Program-made: the position numbers and the translations under genes
In this document: positions 49,601 to 64,000 of the stretch, in pieces
How the letters are laid out: every line of letters begins with the position of its first letter
How positions within the stretch are numbered: position 1 is the first letter of the stretch
The notes under the pieces: generated by a model
Database searches by the model: none
The model's input: only the letters and a program-made list of their open reading frames with translations
Told to the model about the DNA's origin: nothing
From: Cloeon dipterum
Lineage: Eukaryota; Arthropoda; Insecta; Ephemeroptera; Baetidae
Assembly: GCF_949628265.1 (NCBI RefSeq)
Contig: NC_088787.1
Location: forward strand, 8,670,501-8,734,500
Direction: 5' to 3'
DNA length: 64,000 nt

Positions 49601-51404
49601 CCTGAACCAGAAGAGACTCCAGCGCCTGCTCCTGCTCCAGTTCTGCCTAAACCGCGTGGACGCCCTAAGAGGCCAGCCCCGGCCCCAGCCCCGGCCCCAG
49701 CCCCAGAACCAGGTAAAAATATTTTATATCCCAAACAACATTGATGAAGTTGTTTTTATTCTTTTTTTATTCATTTAATATTTAGACGAAAATATAAAAA
49801 ATGAACCCGCCAATGCAATAGACACATTAACACTGAATTAAAATTGCAGTTGTTGAGCCTCCCAAGGAGGAACCAAAAGTTGAGGAACAGCCCGTGAAGG
49901 CGGCAGTGCCGGCACCAAGGGGCAGAGGCCGTCCTGCCAAAAAGGCAGCAGCCGAGCCTGAGAAAGCGGTCGCGACGCCGGCCAAGAAAGCGAAAATCGA
50001 GGATAAGAAGGCGGCTGCAGCAGTAGCAGCAGCAGAGGCTGAGAAGAAGCCTGAAGAGCCCAAGGCTGAAATCGAGAAACCCGAGGCTGAAGTCAAGAAA
50101 CCAGAGGAAAAGGAGGAAAAGGTCGAAGAGGCAGATGCCAAAGTTGAAGAGGCGGAACCCAAAGTGGAAAAGGTAGCAGCCAAAGCTACTAAGAAAGTGA
50201 CCAAAGCGGTCAAACCTGTGGCTAAGGCAGTTAAACCAGAGGCTAAGGTTGAGAAAGTTGAAAAGCCTGCGGCACTGGAGGAGAAACCAGAGGAAAGGCC
50301 CAAGAGGAGAGCACCGGCCGCAGCTGCCGTTGCAGCTTCAACCTCAGCCAAGAAAGAAACAGCGAAGAAAGTTGTAGAAGAGCCCGCAAAGAAACCTGTG
50401 GAAGAACCTGCGAAAAAGACTGGTGCCGCCGCGAAGCCAAGTAGATCTCGTGCCACTGTGGCAGCTGGAAAACTGACGGGCCATTCTATTACAGTTCCCG
50501 AGGACAAAGCTGACTTGTTCTCCAGGCCTGTGCCTTCTGGCTGGTCTCGAGACGTCATCCAGAGGAAGTCTGGAAAGTCTGCTGGCAAATATGACGTCTA
50601 TGTATTCAGGTAAGACGCAAATCTTTTACTGGATTTTGGTGTTGTTGAAAAAGTGTAAGTTCTGGTAGTCTACACGGCAAGAAAAAAAATAGAAGACTTG
50701 GAATTTGAAATTGTCTTAATTGAATGAATAATGTTTCTAAATTTTGCAGATGTAGTAGTTGATTTTATTTTTTAAATTTCGTTTTATATTTTTAAGGATA
50801 TTTAATTATTGTGCTGTAAAAAGTCAAAAGTTTAAAGAAAATAACTTAGTTTTTTTTTTAATTGTGCTGCCAATGTATTGCTATTTATTTATTTCCAAAT
50901 TATTTGTTTGCTTTTTTTTCATCTAAACACCGCAAATTTTGCGTTTTTTGTGGGAAAAAATATATTTATTTCTTGAGCAAGAGAGGAAAGCAAGGTAAGG
51001 AAATGCAACCCTGAAATATAAAGTACTTGTTTTTATATTAATTTATTTGAGTAAAATAATACCATTGCTTACGGCCCGAAATAAAAATGAAAAAATTTCC
51101 ACCTTTCGATTTCTACGATGGAAAATTAATTTAAAATTTAAAATTTTGCAGTCCAGACGGACAGAAACACCGCTCCCGCGCGGACATTCTACGCTACCTT
51201 ACCCAGAGCAAGGGCAAGTACCCTGGAATAAAACCCGACGACTTTGACTTTTCGGTGGCAAAGGAAACGCCGCCGCCAAGCAAGCAAAAGGTGGCGAGCC
51301 CACCCGAAAAAAGCAAAGCAAAGCCGCCGCCAGCGAAGAGGGCAGCCAAAAGGTCGAACGTGCTGGTCGTCTCGCTGCCGTCGAAGAGAGGGAGGAAGAA
51401 GTGA
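46632..51404 (+). CDS. MeCP2-like methyl-CpG-binding protein with AT-hooks
   Basis: Nine coding exons: 46632-46938, 47001-47093, 47152-47250, 47306-47671, 48128-48460, 48994-49122, 49248-49712, 49850-50609, 51152-51404; about 934 residues. The C-terminal part (about residues 810-900) is a methyl-CpG-binding domain: GWSRDVIQRKSGKSAGKYDVYVF, split here by position into GWSRD, QRKSGKSAGKYDVY and HRSRADIL, then DDFDFSV. Residues matching the MeCP2 DNA-contact arginines R111 and R133, and D121 and Y123, are present. AT-hook-like words RGRGRGRGRG, PRGRPKRP and RGRGRPAKK precede it in long Ala/Pro/Glu/Lys-rich low-complexity sequence, and the tail is basic (KRGRKK). Likely a nuclear chromatin protein reading methylated DNA; function is inference. 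MBD4 is an alternative family relation, but no glycosylase domain is present. The start is the first ATG opening the long frame. Confidence 0.85.
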
Positions 51405-51621
51405 TTCGTTCAGATCTGACATCGCAGAAATGGTACAACTCAAGTTTCCTGGATTTATTTATAGGTGTTGATTTGTTGCTGCTGGACGCTCTTGGAAGCA
51501 TAATACTTTTAATTTCATCACGATTGCATGACGTTTTTAACGAAAAGAATTTTTAATTGTGCGTTATTGTAATTAAAGTGGAACATTGTGCAAAGCTTAT
51601 AATTAAATACATACATAGTAG

Positions 51622-51627
51622 AATAAA
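51622..51627 (+). terminator. Polyadenylation signal AATAAA, MBD gene
   Basis: Canonical AATAAA about 218 bases after the MBD stop codon, followed within 10-20 bases by a GT/T-rich stretch (GCATGTCTTTT). This is the first canonical signal downstream of the stop. Confidence 0.6.
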
Positions 51628-51690
51628 GGCATGTCTTTTCACTCCATTGGTTTAATTAAAACTCCCGCTTTTAAAGTAACATAATTATCA

Positions 51691-51696
51691 TTTATT
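51691..51696 (-). terminator. Polyadenylation signal AATAAA (minus), KIAA2013 gene
   Basis: TTTATT on the plus strand reads AATAAA on the minus strand, about 123 bases after the KIAA2013 stop codon. With the plus-strand signal at 51622 it leaves at most a few tens of bases between transcript ends. Confidence 0.5.
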
Positions 51697-51818
51697 GCTT
51701 ACAAGATATTTACAACTAAATAAGTCTTACAGATTATTACCACTTCACAAGACTCACAGATTGTTTAATAGTGACGTTCTTTATATCTGCAAAATTTTGA
51801 CCAGTCAAAAGAAACAGC

Positions 51819-54800
51819 TCAAAGCTTGTTATACCGGACTCGGTATCGATCCTGCGGTCCACAGTACTCGTTATAAATCAGCTTAATCAAAAACATGTGG
51901 AACACGAGGATCAGGAAGCAAATTGACACCCAGAAGAGGGTCGGCAGACCGCCCAGGTGATGGCCGTGCTTGTGCAACGCGATGATGTGGTGCTCATGGG
52001 CAGGAGCTACAAAGGGAAAAATAAATATTTTCAAAAAAGCTGATAAATTGTGTGGTAGTGGAAAAATTTCAGAAAATCGCAGATTTTTTATTAGTTATCA
52101 AGTTTAAAACTTCTGAAAAATAATTAGAAATGTGACAGAATTATTTATTCCTGCTGTAACAATTGTTGAAAAAAAATTAGGATAATTTGAGCTGTTATTA
52201 ATTTGTTTGGTAATTTTAAGAAGCCTCTTATCAAATTAATTTGCAGTAGCTTTTATGTACCCTTCCTGCAACTTGGGAATTTTTTTATCATACTCTAATT
52301 CTGTGCAATTTTTATAGGAATAAGATTTACCCAGATGTTTTATATTAAAAATTTGCAAGTTGATTTGCAAAAAAAAAACACTAGATTTATACCTTCATTG
52401 ATCTCCTGGACATGGATGGTGTGGCGGAGCTCTTCCATGTGTTGCTTGTCGTAAGTGATGTAAAGAATGGATGTGAGCGGCTCAGTTAGTTTCACAGGGA
52501 ACGTCTTGTACTCAGGTCTGCAATTCACTGAATTTAGCACGAAAATTTATAATGTCACACGGTCACACTCACCCCAACTGCACGGGCGTGTCGAGGCAGC
52601 CTGCGTCGCACGCGTAATAATTCTTGTCACTTCTGTCCAGCGAGACCAAAATCACGGCTTTGTTGTCGTCCTGCACCACCACGCTGATGTTGACGTGCGT
52701 CAGGTTGCCGTAGCTGACACGCCTGTGAACGATATATATTTTTTTAATTAACATTCTTTACTCATTCGGGGCTGTTTTTCACCTGAATAAGAAGTCTCTG
52801 TGGAGATACTTGGGGTGGATGTTGAATTCCAAGTGCTGGTTGCTGAACCTAAGGCCTCCAAAGCTCAAAACCATCGCTTCTGCGACGCCGCTGGCTCCAG
52901 CTTTCAGCAAATTGTGGCAACCCTGTGAAAATATAACAATGCAGGCTAAAATTTTCAACAATTAAAAATTGGGGAGCTAAAAGGGAGGAAGATTATTAAA
53001 AAAGGGGGTAACATTATCAGACAATTTTTTTGCAAATAAATTATTATTAACCTTGGGAATTTCAAAAGTGTATTTTTACGATATCGCGTGTCTTATCAGT
53101 TCGGCCGGAATAATAAAATTGTCGTATTCGGTAAAATATTTTTACTTATTTTTTTCTTATATAATATTGTTCTGCTCATTACATCGTGCATCCTGTGCAA
53201 TGATTTTTTTGGGGCAATTAAATGTTATTAGAAATGAAAATTGAATTAATCCAACGCATTTTTCCATTAATTTTTCGTTTTCTGGACTGTACTATGTGAG
53301 TTTTAAGTTTTACCAGATTCTCAAACCCTCCAGGAGCGCCAGCAAAATAATTTCTAGCTATAAAGAGCTTGAAAACATTTTTATGGTTGATTTTAGCATA
53401 TTTATAAACCAAAAGAAACAAAAGCGAAATTTTCTTTGATTTTAAATAAATTCCTTCTACCAGAGGCTAATTGCTGAATTTTTGAGTAAATTTTTAAAAA
53501 CAATGAAGAGCAGATTTTCCACTGACCTGCTTTTCGAGGGTTAACAGCCACAAGGAGACGGCATTTTCCACCTCAGTGATGGTAGTCAGCGGCGTCCACA
53601 GATTCTGAGCTTGTCTGTGTAAATAAGCACTCAATCAGTACAACAAATTATTTTATTTTAAATCATCAACTACTTACAAAGTGTGCAGGCCGCCATAACA
53701 GCCCTCCGAGTAGAGGAGCGCTCTTTGCAGCTCGGCCCGCTGCTGAACTGGAATGTACGGAGTGTGCGAAAGGACGTAGTAGGTGGTGGCGTTGATCTGG
53801 TCACCGTTGACCGCGTCGGCAGCCAGTGACTGGCTGATGCTGAAGCCTGTGCTCCACAACTGGCGCCACGACGACGAGTGCGTCTCGTACAGCCGCGACC
53901 GGTAAGACTGCGCCTGTTTCATCGCCTAGAAAATGGAAAATTTGATTCATTTTTAGAGCGGATAGTAAGAGAATTTGAATAAATATTGAATTAAAATTTT
54001 TTTGACGATTTCAAATAAAGTAAGAGTTATTATTTTGTCTATGAAACAGAGTGAAGGCGAGAAAGTATTTATAATTTCAATCCTAAGAATTGAACAGTAA
54101 TTAATTCTTATCTAAAATTGATATTTTAATAATTTATGGTTGATTAAATAATAAAACTAATAAAAAATGCTAAAATTATTCAAAACCAATAAATTAAAAG
54201 ATTAAAATATAATACTTAAAGTAAATTACAGTTAGATCACAGTTGAAATTTGAATAAATTTCTTGCACAAATTTTTAATAAAACAGGGAAATTAATTCAG
54301 CATTCAAAAATGCCAGATAGCAACTCAAAAAAGGGGCGAATATTTTAAGGATGTGCTTTTTTCATTTTCCAATAAAAAAAGATAAATTTAATTTTATTTA
54401 ATGATCTAATGAAGTGCCGAATTAAATAATTTACCGCATTTTGTATTTTTTTATTCATTTTAATTGACTCTTTGTAAGGGACACCAACCTCAATAGCTCT
54501 CTGCTCCGCTTCTCTTTTCTTCTCCAAATACTCAGAGCGAGGCACCGGCTCCGAGTAGTTGACGGCAGTGAGAAACTCAAAGGTGGTGGAGGAGCGGGCA
54601 TTGAGCTGCACCTGCTCAGGCACTGCCTGCAGCACGACCGCGACGGCTACTACGTGGTCGAGGCTAGACCTGGGCACGTCCACCATGGCCGTGGCGACCG
54701 TGAAGCTCTGACTCTTCTTCGAGCTCAACGGCAGGCTCATTTTGCGCACGTCGGCCGCCGTCCAGTGGCGCACGCCCTTCTGGTGCAGCGCCACCGTCAC

Positions 54801-56358
54801 CGGCGAGTCGCTGGGGTTCGTCAGCTGCACCGCCTGCACCAGAACTGACGAGGAACTGCGGTGCGCGTAGAACTGATGCGTCGCGTGAACTCCGACGCTT
54901 GAGCACTGCAGCTTGTGAACCGTGCCTAAAAATACACAAAATCCAAGATTTCAACTATTTATTTGATGGCTAGTTTGAAATCTATAGAAAAAAACGGGAT
55001 TGCAACATTTTTTTGGAGAAATGGAGGCAGCAAATGGCAATATAAAGAAAAAAATCTGCACAGTGTAGGAAATTTTGACCACTTTGACCGCAAATTTTAG
55101 ATTTTCACAGTGAAAAATGGAATAAATTCATTTCTTGCGCGTGATATTGGTAAAAATTTAGTGGTAAAAACCAGTGGGAAGCAAAACGCAACCCTGATAA
55201 AAAGCTGAGTTAAATTTTCTACTTCTAGTAATTAATTGAGTTATTTTCCAATTAATTAATCATAATATATTTTCTCTTCTAACAAGGAAACTCTTTTTTC
55301 AGTCTTGATTTGAACTAATTTTTACTATTTAATTTTTTTAAATAGTTTTGTTTGATTCATAAGATTCTGCTTTTATTTTTGTTGAAATTGCTAGAAAATA
55401 GATAATGATTAGCATAAAAATCTCACCTGTGACGAACTGAATGACTGACGCCTCTGTCCACTCCTCAGAGGACAATCGGGTTTCAACCACCGGCTGACAC
55501 TTGATGGGCAGGGAAAGCGTCCTTCCATTTTTGATATGGATATTGCTGTCAGTGCCGGTCTCTAGGCCAAAGTGGCCATTGCCCGTGAATGGCGCGAACG
55601 CCTTTTCACCTTCTCTTAGAGGCGAATGCTGTACGTGGGCGTTCAACTCGGCCAGGTCCAGGCTGAACGGGGTCAACCTGTCCTTCAGGCAGGTCATTGC
55701 CACATCTGAATTTTTAGAAAAAAAAGAAAAATTAGACTGAGAACTCGGGTTTGGTCCATTTTATGGAATTCAGTAGCATTGGAACAGTTTTTATGTAAAT
55801 ATATAAATCATCGAAAGTTTCAATCTTTTGTTTTTAAAAAATATTATTATTCATAGATTCAAAATATTATTTCATTTAGAATCGTGTGAAACAACAAGCA
55901 AATACCTTGACCAAAATCATGTGTTATTGTTTTTAAATGTCAGAAGTGAACCTTTGTTTTTCACGATTTGAAAAAAAAATGCTGCTGAATTACAAACAAT
56001 TGAGATTGATATATATCCAATTCAATACCTTCCGATTTGCTGGTAACTAACAAAATTCAAAATTTCAGTTTAATTTAAAAAGAACAAACTCAAAATTGAA
56101 CCAATTACTCAAACGCGGATGACACATTCGATTTTTTCGCTGACTTTTACCTTCTTCTTCTGTGTAGGCAAATCGTCTGAGAACTTCAGGCAAAGAATAA
56201 AGTATCAAGCCGCATACGACCAGTACAAATATAAAAGTTCGTCGGTAGCTGTAAAAAGGCAAACGTGAGCGAGACACGATAAAAAATGCGCGAAAGGCTC
56301 ACGTGAAATAGTTGTCTAGACTACGTTTGAGCCGACGAAACCACTCGGCGAACTCCAT
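51819..56358 (-). CDS. KIAA2013: KIAA2013 homologue (DUF2152 membrane protein)
   Basis: Ten exons in transcript order: 56303-56358, 56151-56248, 55427-55705, 54489-54925, 53678-53925, 53527-53614, 52783-52922, 52573-52722, 52393-52517, 51819-52006; 602 residues versus about 630 in human KIAA2013. A short N-terminal cytosol-like stretch is followed by a hydrophobic segment (about residues 23-40, [15 protein letters not shown]). The large middle domain carries family hallmarks [26 protein letters not shown] and [11 protein letters not shown] second hydrophobic segment near the C-terminus ([20 protein letters not shown]) leads into the conserved LIYNEYCGP motif. Several N-glycosylation sequons (NATT, NLTH, NIS) suggest that the middle part is lumenal or extracellular. 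The molecular function of the family is not established. It lies about 1 kb downstream of the kinesin gene in the same orientation. The start ATG precedes the membrane segment. Confidence 0.94.
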
Positions 56359-57314
56359 CTTTTCTGGTGGAAATACTACTTTTCCTGCGTTTTCCAAGCG
56401 CCATGCAGCATCACAGGATCATGATCCACCGTTTGTGGACCATTGATGACGCTGGAGGAGCCGGCGGGTCGAACTTTCGCCTATTCTTCACGTAGATATT
56501 TACATCGGCTGAGTGTGAACAGCTGTCTTCGCTGGCAAATGTCAACAGAACGGGAGTGCGGAAGGGAGCAAGACGATTATGCGCAGTTAGTGAGGAACTT
56601 GGGTACTTTAAGGGCACTTTTTATGCATATTTGCATGGCATTTGAGAGAAAAATATCACAAAAACACTAATATGAGGAAATATTTTTAATTTAAATTTGA
56701 TTTTAGATTTTAATTGGAAAGTAAGTTGGGTTTGAAGTTAACTCCTCTTCAATAGCTACTATTAATTTTTGAACCCACCTGGCACGACACTGTATTACTC
56801 CCCTTGGATTTAATTTTAATCTTTACTATACTCAGAAAATTGGGAAAAAGCTAGTTTTCCCTGTTTGCTGTTTAAATTTCTGGAAAAATAGCTAGAAACG
56901 TTTGAATGTAAATCAAGCGGTGACCACACACTATCCAAATGAAAATTTGTGATAATTATTTTGATTATTAAATGTAGATTTAAAAACTCCTCTTACTTCT
57001 TTCTGAACGTTTTATTTTATCTGATGCAAACTCAAAAAGGAGATTAATATAAATTAACTATAAAATTGACACTAGTTTTGTTAAAATTCAAGCAAAAATG
57101 TAAACTCAATTAAATTGATTAGCACCGCAAAAATTTTATTTGGGACACGTCATAAATTAATACAATAAATACTTCGATATGATCACTCAATCGCTACGCA
57201 AGAAAATCAGATTTTCCAGTTTGATTTTTAAGTTTGGTGAGCAACAGTAATTGTGACTACTTGCAACACAAAAAGTGTTAAAAAAATATTAGCAAAATGT
57301 GCATATAACAGGTT
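56359..57314. other. Intergenic: kinesin 3' UTR and KIAA2013 promoter region
   Basis: A minus-strand AATAAA (TTTATT at 57135-57140) lies about 175 bases after the kinesin stop codon and is a plausible polyadenylation signal. The promoter of the KIAA2013 gene must lie to the right of 56358; no TATA box was recognised. No coding exon is supported here. Confidence 0.5.
57135..57140 (-). terminator. Polyadenylation signal AATAAA (minus), kinesin gene
   Basis: Canonical hexamer on the minus strand about 175 bases beyond the kinesin stop codon at 57315. Other AT-rich hexamer variants occur nearby, so the exact end is uncertain. Confidence 0.45.
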
Positions 57315-61337
<4,023 letters not shown>

Positions 61338-63890
61338 ATCTTGGATCAAAGTGGAACATTTACCAGGCCATTTGTTTGGGAAACTCCGGAAAAATCGATG
61401 TCAGTCTTGTTTTGTTTTGATTTCATCCCACTTGCTCGAAGGAGAGGGGGTGTGGTCGATCCAGTGAGGCCCGGTGAGGCCAGCGGTGACAGCAAGGAAG
61501 GGGAGAGGCGGCAAGCAAAAATTAAAACACAAGATTCGCCTGCAGAACAGTAGGCCTATGCAACCCGCGCGTCTTATTTATTTTGTTTGATAGATTAAGA
61601 GCGGATAAAAGTCCAGGTGTATAACAAATGAAATTAATTTGACTTTAGTTGACTTCAATTAGCGAATAAATTATTACCATAATTATTGTTAATTTAACAG
61701 TTACCATATATTTAACTCTTTAATGTGCATTAATATAGTCAGGATTTAGCAACCGACGGTTTAAATTTCAAATTTTTCCAAACGTTTCTCAAAATAATTA
61801 CACGGGTGTTTTCGATGATTTTCTCAAAAATATAAACGGCATCCGCCTAGGTAAATTTTAGCTCTTTCTCAGTTTTCAGAGAATATTTCTGGAGCAGGTG
61901 TAAAAATTATTTATAGGATTTTTCAGTACGTCATGACACCCCTCAACGAATCGTGCAAAAATAATAAAATGAAAAATACTTAGCTTTAGTATTTATGTTA
62001 TTATCGATTATAAAATTTATTTAAGATAGCCATACTTATAATTTTGTAGCATAATTTTTTAATTTATTAAAAACGATCAAGTTGCATTGATTTTTTATGA
62101 TTTTTTTTAGTCACTTAGAGGATTAATCTATTTATAGAAAAATGAAACAAGGGTTGAAATATTTTTTAACAACATATATTTCTGAAATCTCGTTCCACCT
62201 ACATTTTTGGATTACACACTGATGATTTCATACTTTTTAACATTTACGGAGCTGCCTGAACCAAAAATTCCCGATCAATAATATTTTTGTTTTGTTTTAT
62301 TCCTTTTACGTCTACTATTAGAGATTTTCTTTTTGTAATAATGTCGTGTTTGTCAATGAGATCAGCATCGTAATAATTATAATATGCGCATTAGCATAAC
62401 AGGTAACAACGGAAACGGATTTGATTTGTAAATAACACCAAACACAAATCGAGAATAATGAGTAATAAACGCAGAAAAATGCCTCTTGCTAAACAGAGAG
62501 CACATTTCTTCCCAGAGCTAACGGACAATGAACGAGTGTTTGAGCATAAATGTTATTTTTATTTACAACAGTAAATGTATCTTTTTTTACTATTGATCAA
62601 ATACACTGGAGGCAAAAAGGAACAAACGTGTGGGAATAAAAATCGCGTCCATCTGCTCTCAATAAATGCGTGTTTTCAAAGTGCTAAAATTGTCAAATAT
62701 GCTCGTTGAGTAACAAAGTAGTGTTTCTTTCTCGTGTGAGTCTAGTTATTTGCAATCTAAATGACTTCTTAGCTTTTACACATAACACTAATTTTTTTTC
62801 TTAAAATCTTAAACACATAGATCAATATTGTAGTGTGTGTGTGTTGTGTGTGTGTGTTTTTAGTTTCACTCAAAAGATCGTCAATTGAGCCTGTTTCAAT
62901 AATTTCCAGAATTAAGCAGCGGACTATCGCGAGTCGAAAAACAGCTATATCGAAAGCAACGATCGAAACAGATCAGAGAGAGAGATCAATAAAATCACAG
63001 TGAGAGAATCATCGACAGAGGGAATATTATTTTTCAGCTCCAGCTAACAGGAATATCATTGGAGGACATCAAGACATAGAATTACTGCTTCTTTTCTTGC
63101 CGATTCGCTGTTTGCTTTTCATTTCTCCGCGCATCCCTGTACTTAAACTCGCGCCAAACACGTTTACTTTCCGCTAATATTTCTATTTACAAACAGAAAC
63201 TTAACGAAAAACGCGAGGATAGTAATTAGCGAAAAGATTTCTGTCTCGATAGCTGCAGCGCGGTAGGAGAGATCGAGATGCGTTGTTTTTTTATTTTGTT
63301 TATACAGAGTTTGCTGCCACAGATTTTTTGAGCAAATAGCTAGAGAATTTGATTATTTTACACAATATGTTACACTGCGCCGAGACAGTTATTTTATACT
63401 GCTATTTTTATCCTGATCTTATTGTGTCTTACATTAGTCGAATTAACGAGGAAAATTATAAGCTGGCCAGTATACTGCTTAGATCATGTTTTTTTTTTAA
63501 TTTTAATTATTCATACACCAAGGTGTCTTGCATCCCTCCACACTAGTTCCTATTTAAGTATCAATCGTTTGGGTCTAATAAATTGAGCGTTGTCAAATAT
63601 ATAGAAAGAGCAGGTTGCAATAAAAATGATTGTACTTCACTTAACCCAAGAAATTCGCCAATTGGGAAAATTCTTATTGTTTGGAGGCACCAGCATCGTT
63701 AATTTTTGACGATTGACAATTTTTTTGGATTGTCAAATTAATTAGAATGCACTGAAAAATTACCCGAGAATTATGTAAATTAACTGCGGTGCCATCTATT
63801 TGAGGATCCAAACCTCGTAAAAACTTGCCCAATTGGCGAATTAATTTTTTTGAGGGGCGAGAACGAAAGGAAAACGAGGTCGACGAGCGA
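61338..63890. other. Kinesin upstream region and AT-rich non-coding DNA
   Basis: A GC-richer patch at about 61370-61560 immediately upstream of the kinesin start probably contains its promoter or 5' UTR. From 61560 rightwards the sequence is AT-rich. A GT microsatellite lies at about 62832-62857 and a short AGAGAGAGAG run near 62975. No gene was recognised on either strand. The part nearest the right edge could belong to a gene beyond the window. Confidence 0.5.
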
Positions 63891-63899
63891 GAGGGGGGC

Positions 63900-63906
63900 T
63901 ATAAAA
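63900..63906 (+). promoter_or_regulatory. TATA box of a possible gene running off the right edge
   Basis: TATAAAA embedded in GC-rich flanks (GGGGGGC before it), preceded by GC-richer sequence from about 63850, with a pyrimidine-rich stretch about 30 bp downstream where a transcript could start near 63930. No open frame follows within the window, so the gene itself is not seen. Confidence 0.35.
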
Positions 63907-64000
63907 CTGCTTCTCCACGAATACGCTACACGTTCCTCTTCTACCCATACATTTTGCACACACTTACATCCATATTAGATACAATTTTGTCGAACCGCTG

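Larger units (their letters stand above)
51405..51818. other. Tail-to-tail 3' UTRs of the MBD and KIAA2013 genes
   Basis: The two stop codons are 414 bp apart on opposite strands. Each side has a plausible polyadenylation signal, listed separately, about 64 bp apart with the transcripts converging. No coding sequence is present. Confidence 0.7.

Noticed and set aside
49210..49734. 174-codon minus-strand frame rich in Gly/Ala/Ser
   Set aside because: It is the antisense shadow of the Pro/Ala/Glu/Lys-rich coding exon of the MBD gene; its composition follows from the sense codons.
49827..50588. 253-codon minus-strand frame rich in Ala/Ser/Phe
   Set aside because: Antisense shadow of the large MBD exon 49850-50609, which has splice sites, a domain and consistent phase on the plus strand.

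Overview
This is nuclear DNA from an arthropod, almost certainly an insect. AT-rich non-coding sequence alternates with GC-richer exons that have short GT-AG introns, and every confident gene has a familiar insect or metazoan counterpart. An ImpL2 orthologue supports an insect. A MeCP2-like methyl-CpG-binding domain suggests a lineage outside the higher flies. I cannot name the species.

Layout. (1) 1-3000: the edge of a tandemly duplicated family of DM9/DUF3421 (lectin-like) genes on the minus strand, with one plausible gene, one broken copy and a duplicated flank. (2) 3000-19500: a gene desert with a 1.35 kb non-autonomous hAT element (8-bp target duplication), at least seven copies or fragments of a ~434-bp TTAA-flanked MITE, a hairpin element, and several GC-rich islands. 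(3) 19571-32815, plus strand: an ImpL2 gene with a TATA/CCAAT promoter, a non-coding first exon, a 6.7 kb first intron and six coding exons (300 aa). (4) 35418-45814, minus strand: a complete 20-exon MAP3K4/Mekk1 kinase (1614 aa). (5) 46632-51404, plus strand: a nine-exon chromatin protein with AT-hooks and a C-terminal MeCP2-type MBD (about 934 aa), head-to-head with Mekk1. (6) 51819-56358, minus strand: a KIAA2013/DUF2152 membrane protein (602 aa), tail-to-tail with the MBD gene. (7) 57315-61337, minus strand: the kinesin-2 motor KIF3A/Klp64D (690 aa). (8) 61338-64000: upstream non-coding sequence, with a possible TATA promoter for a gene beyond the right edge.

The exon models were built by hand. 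In all five large genes the intron phases agree and the total coding length is a multiple of three, so the structures are well supported. The genes do not form a pathway. ImpL2 is a secreted insulin/IGF-binding protein, Mekk1 a stress MAPK kinase kinase, the MBD protein a predicted reader of DNA methylation, and KIF3A the ciliary transport motor. The least ordinary items are the MBD protein with its run of frame-neutral exons, the dense MITE cluster, and the hAT element with GATATC-rich ends.
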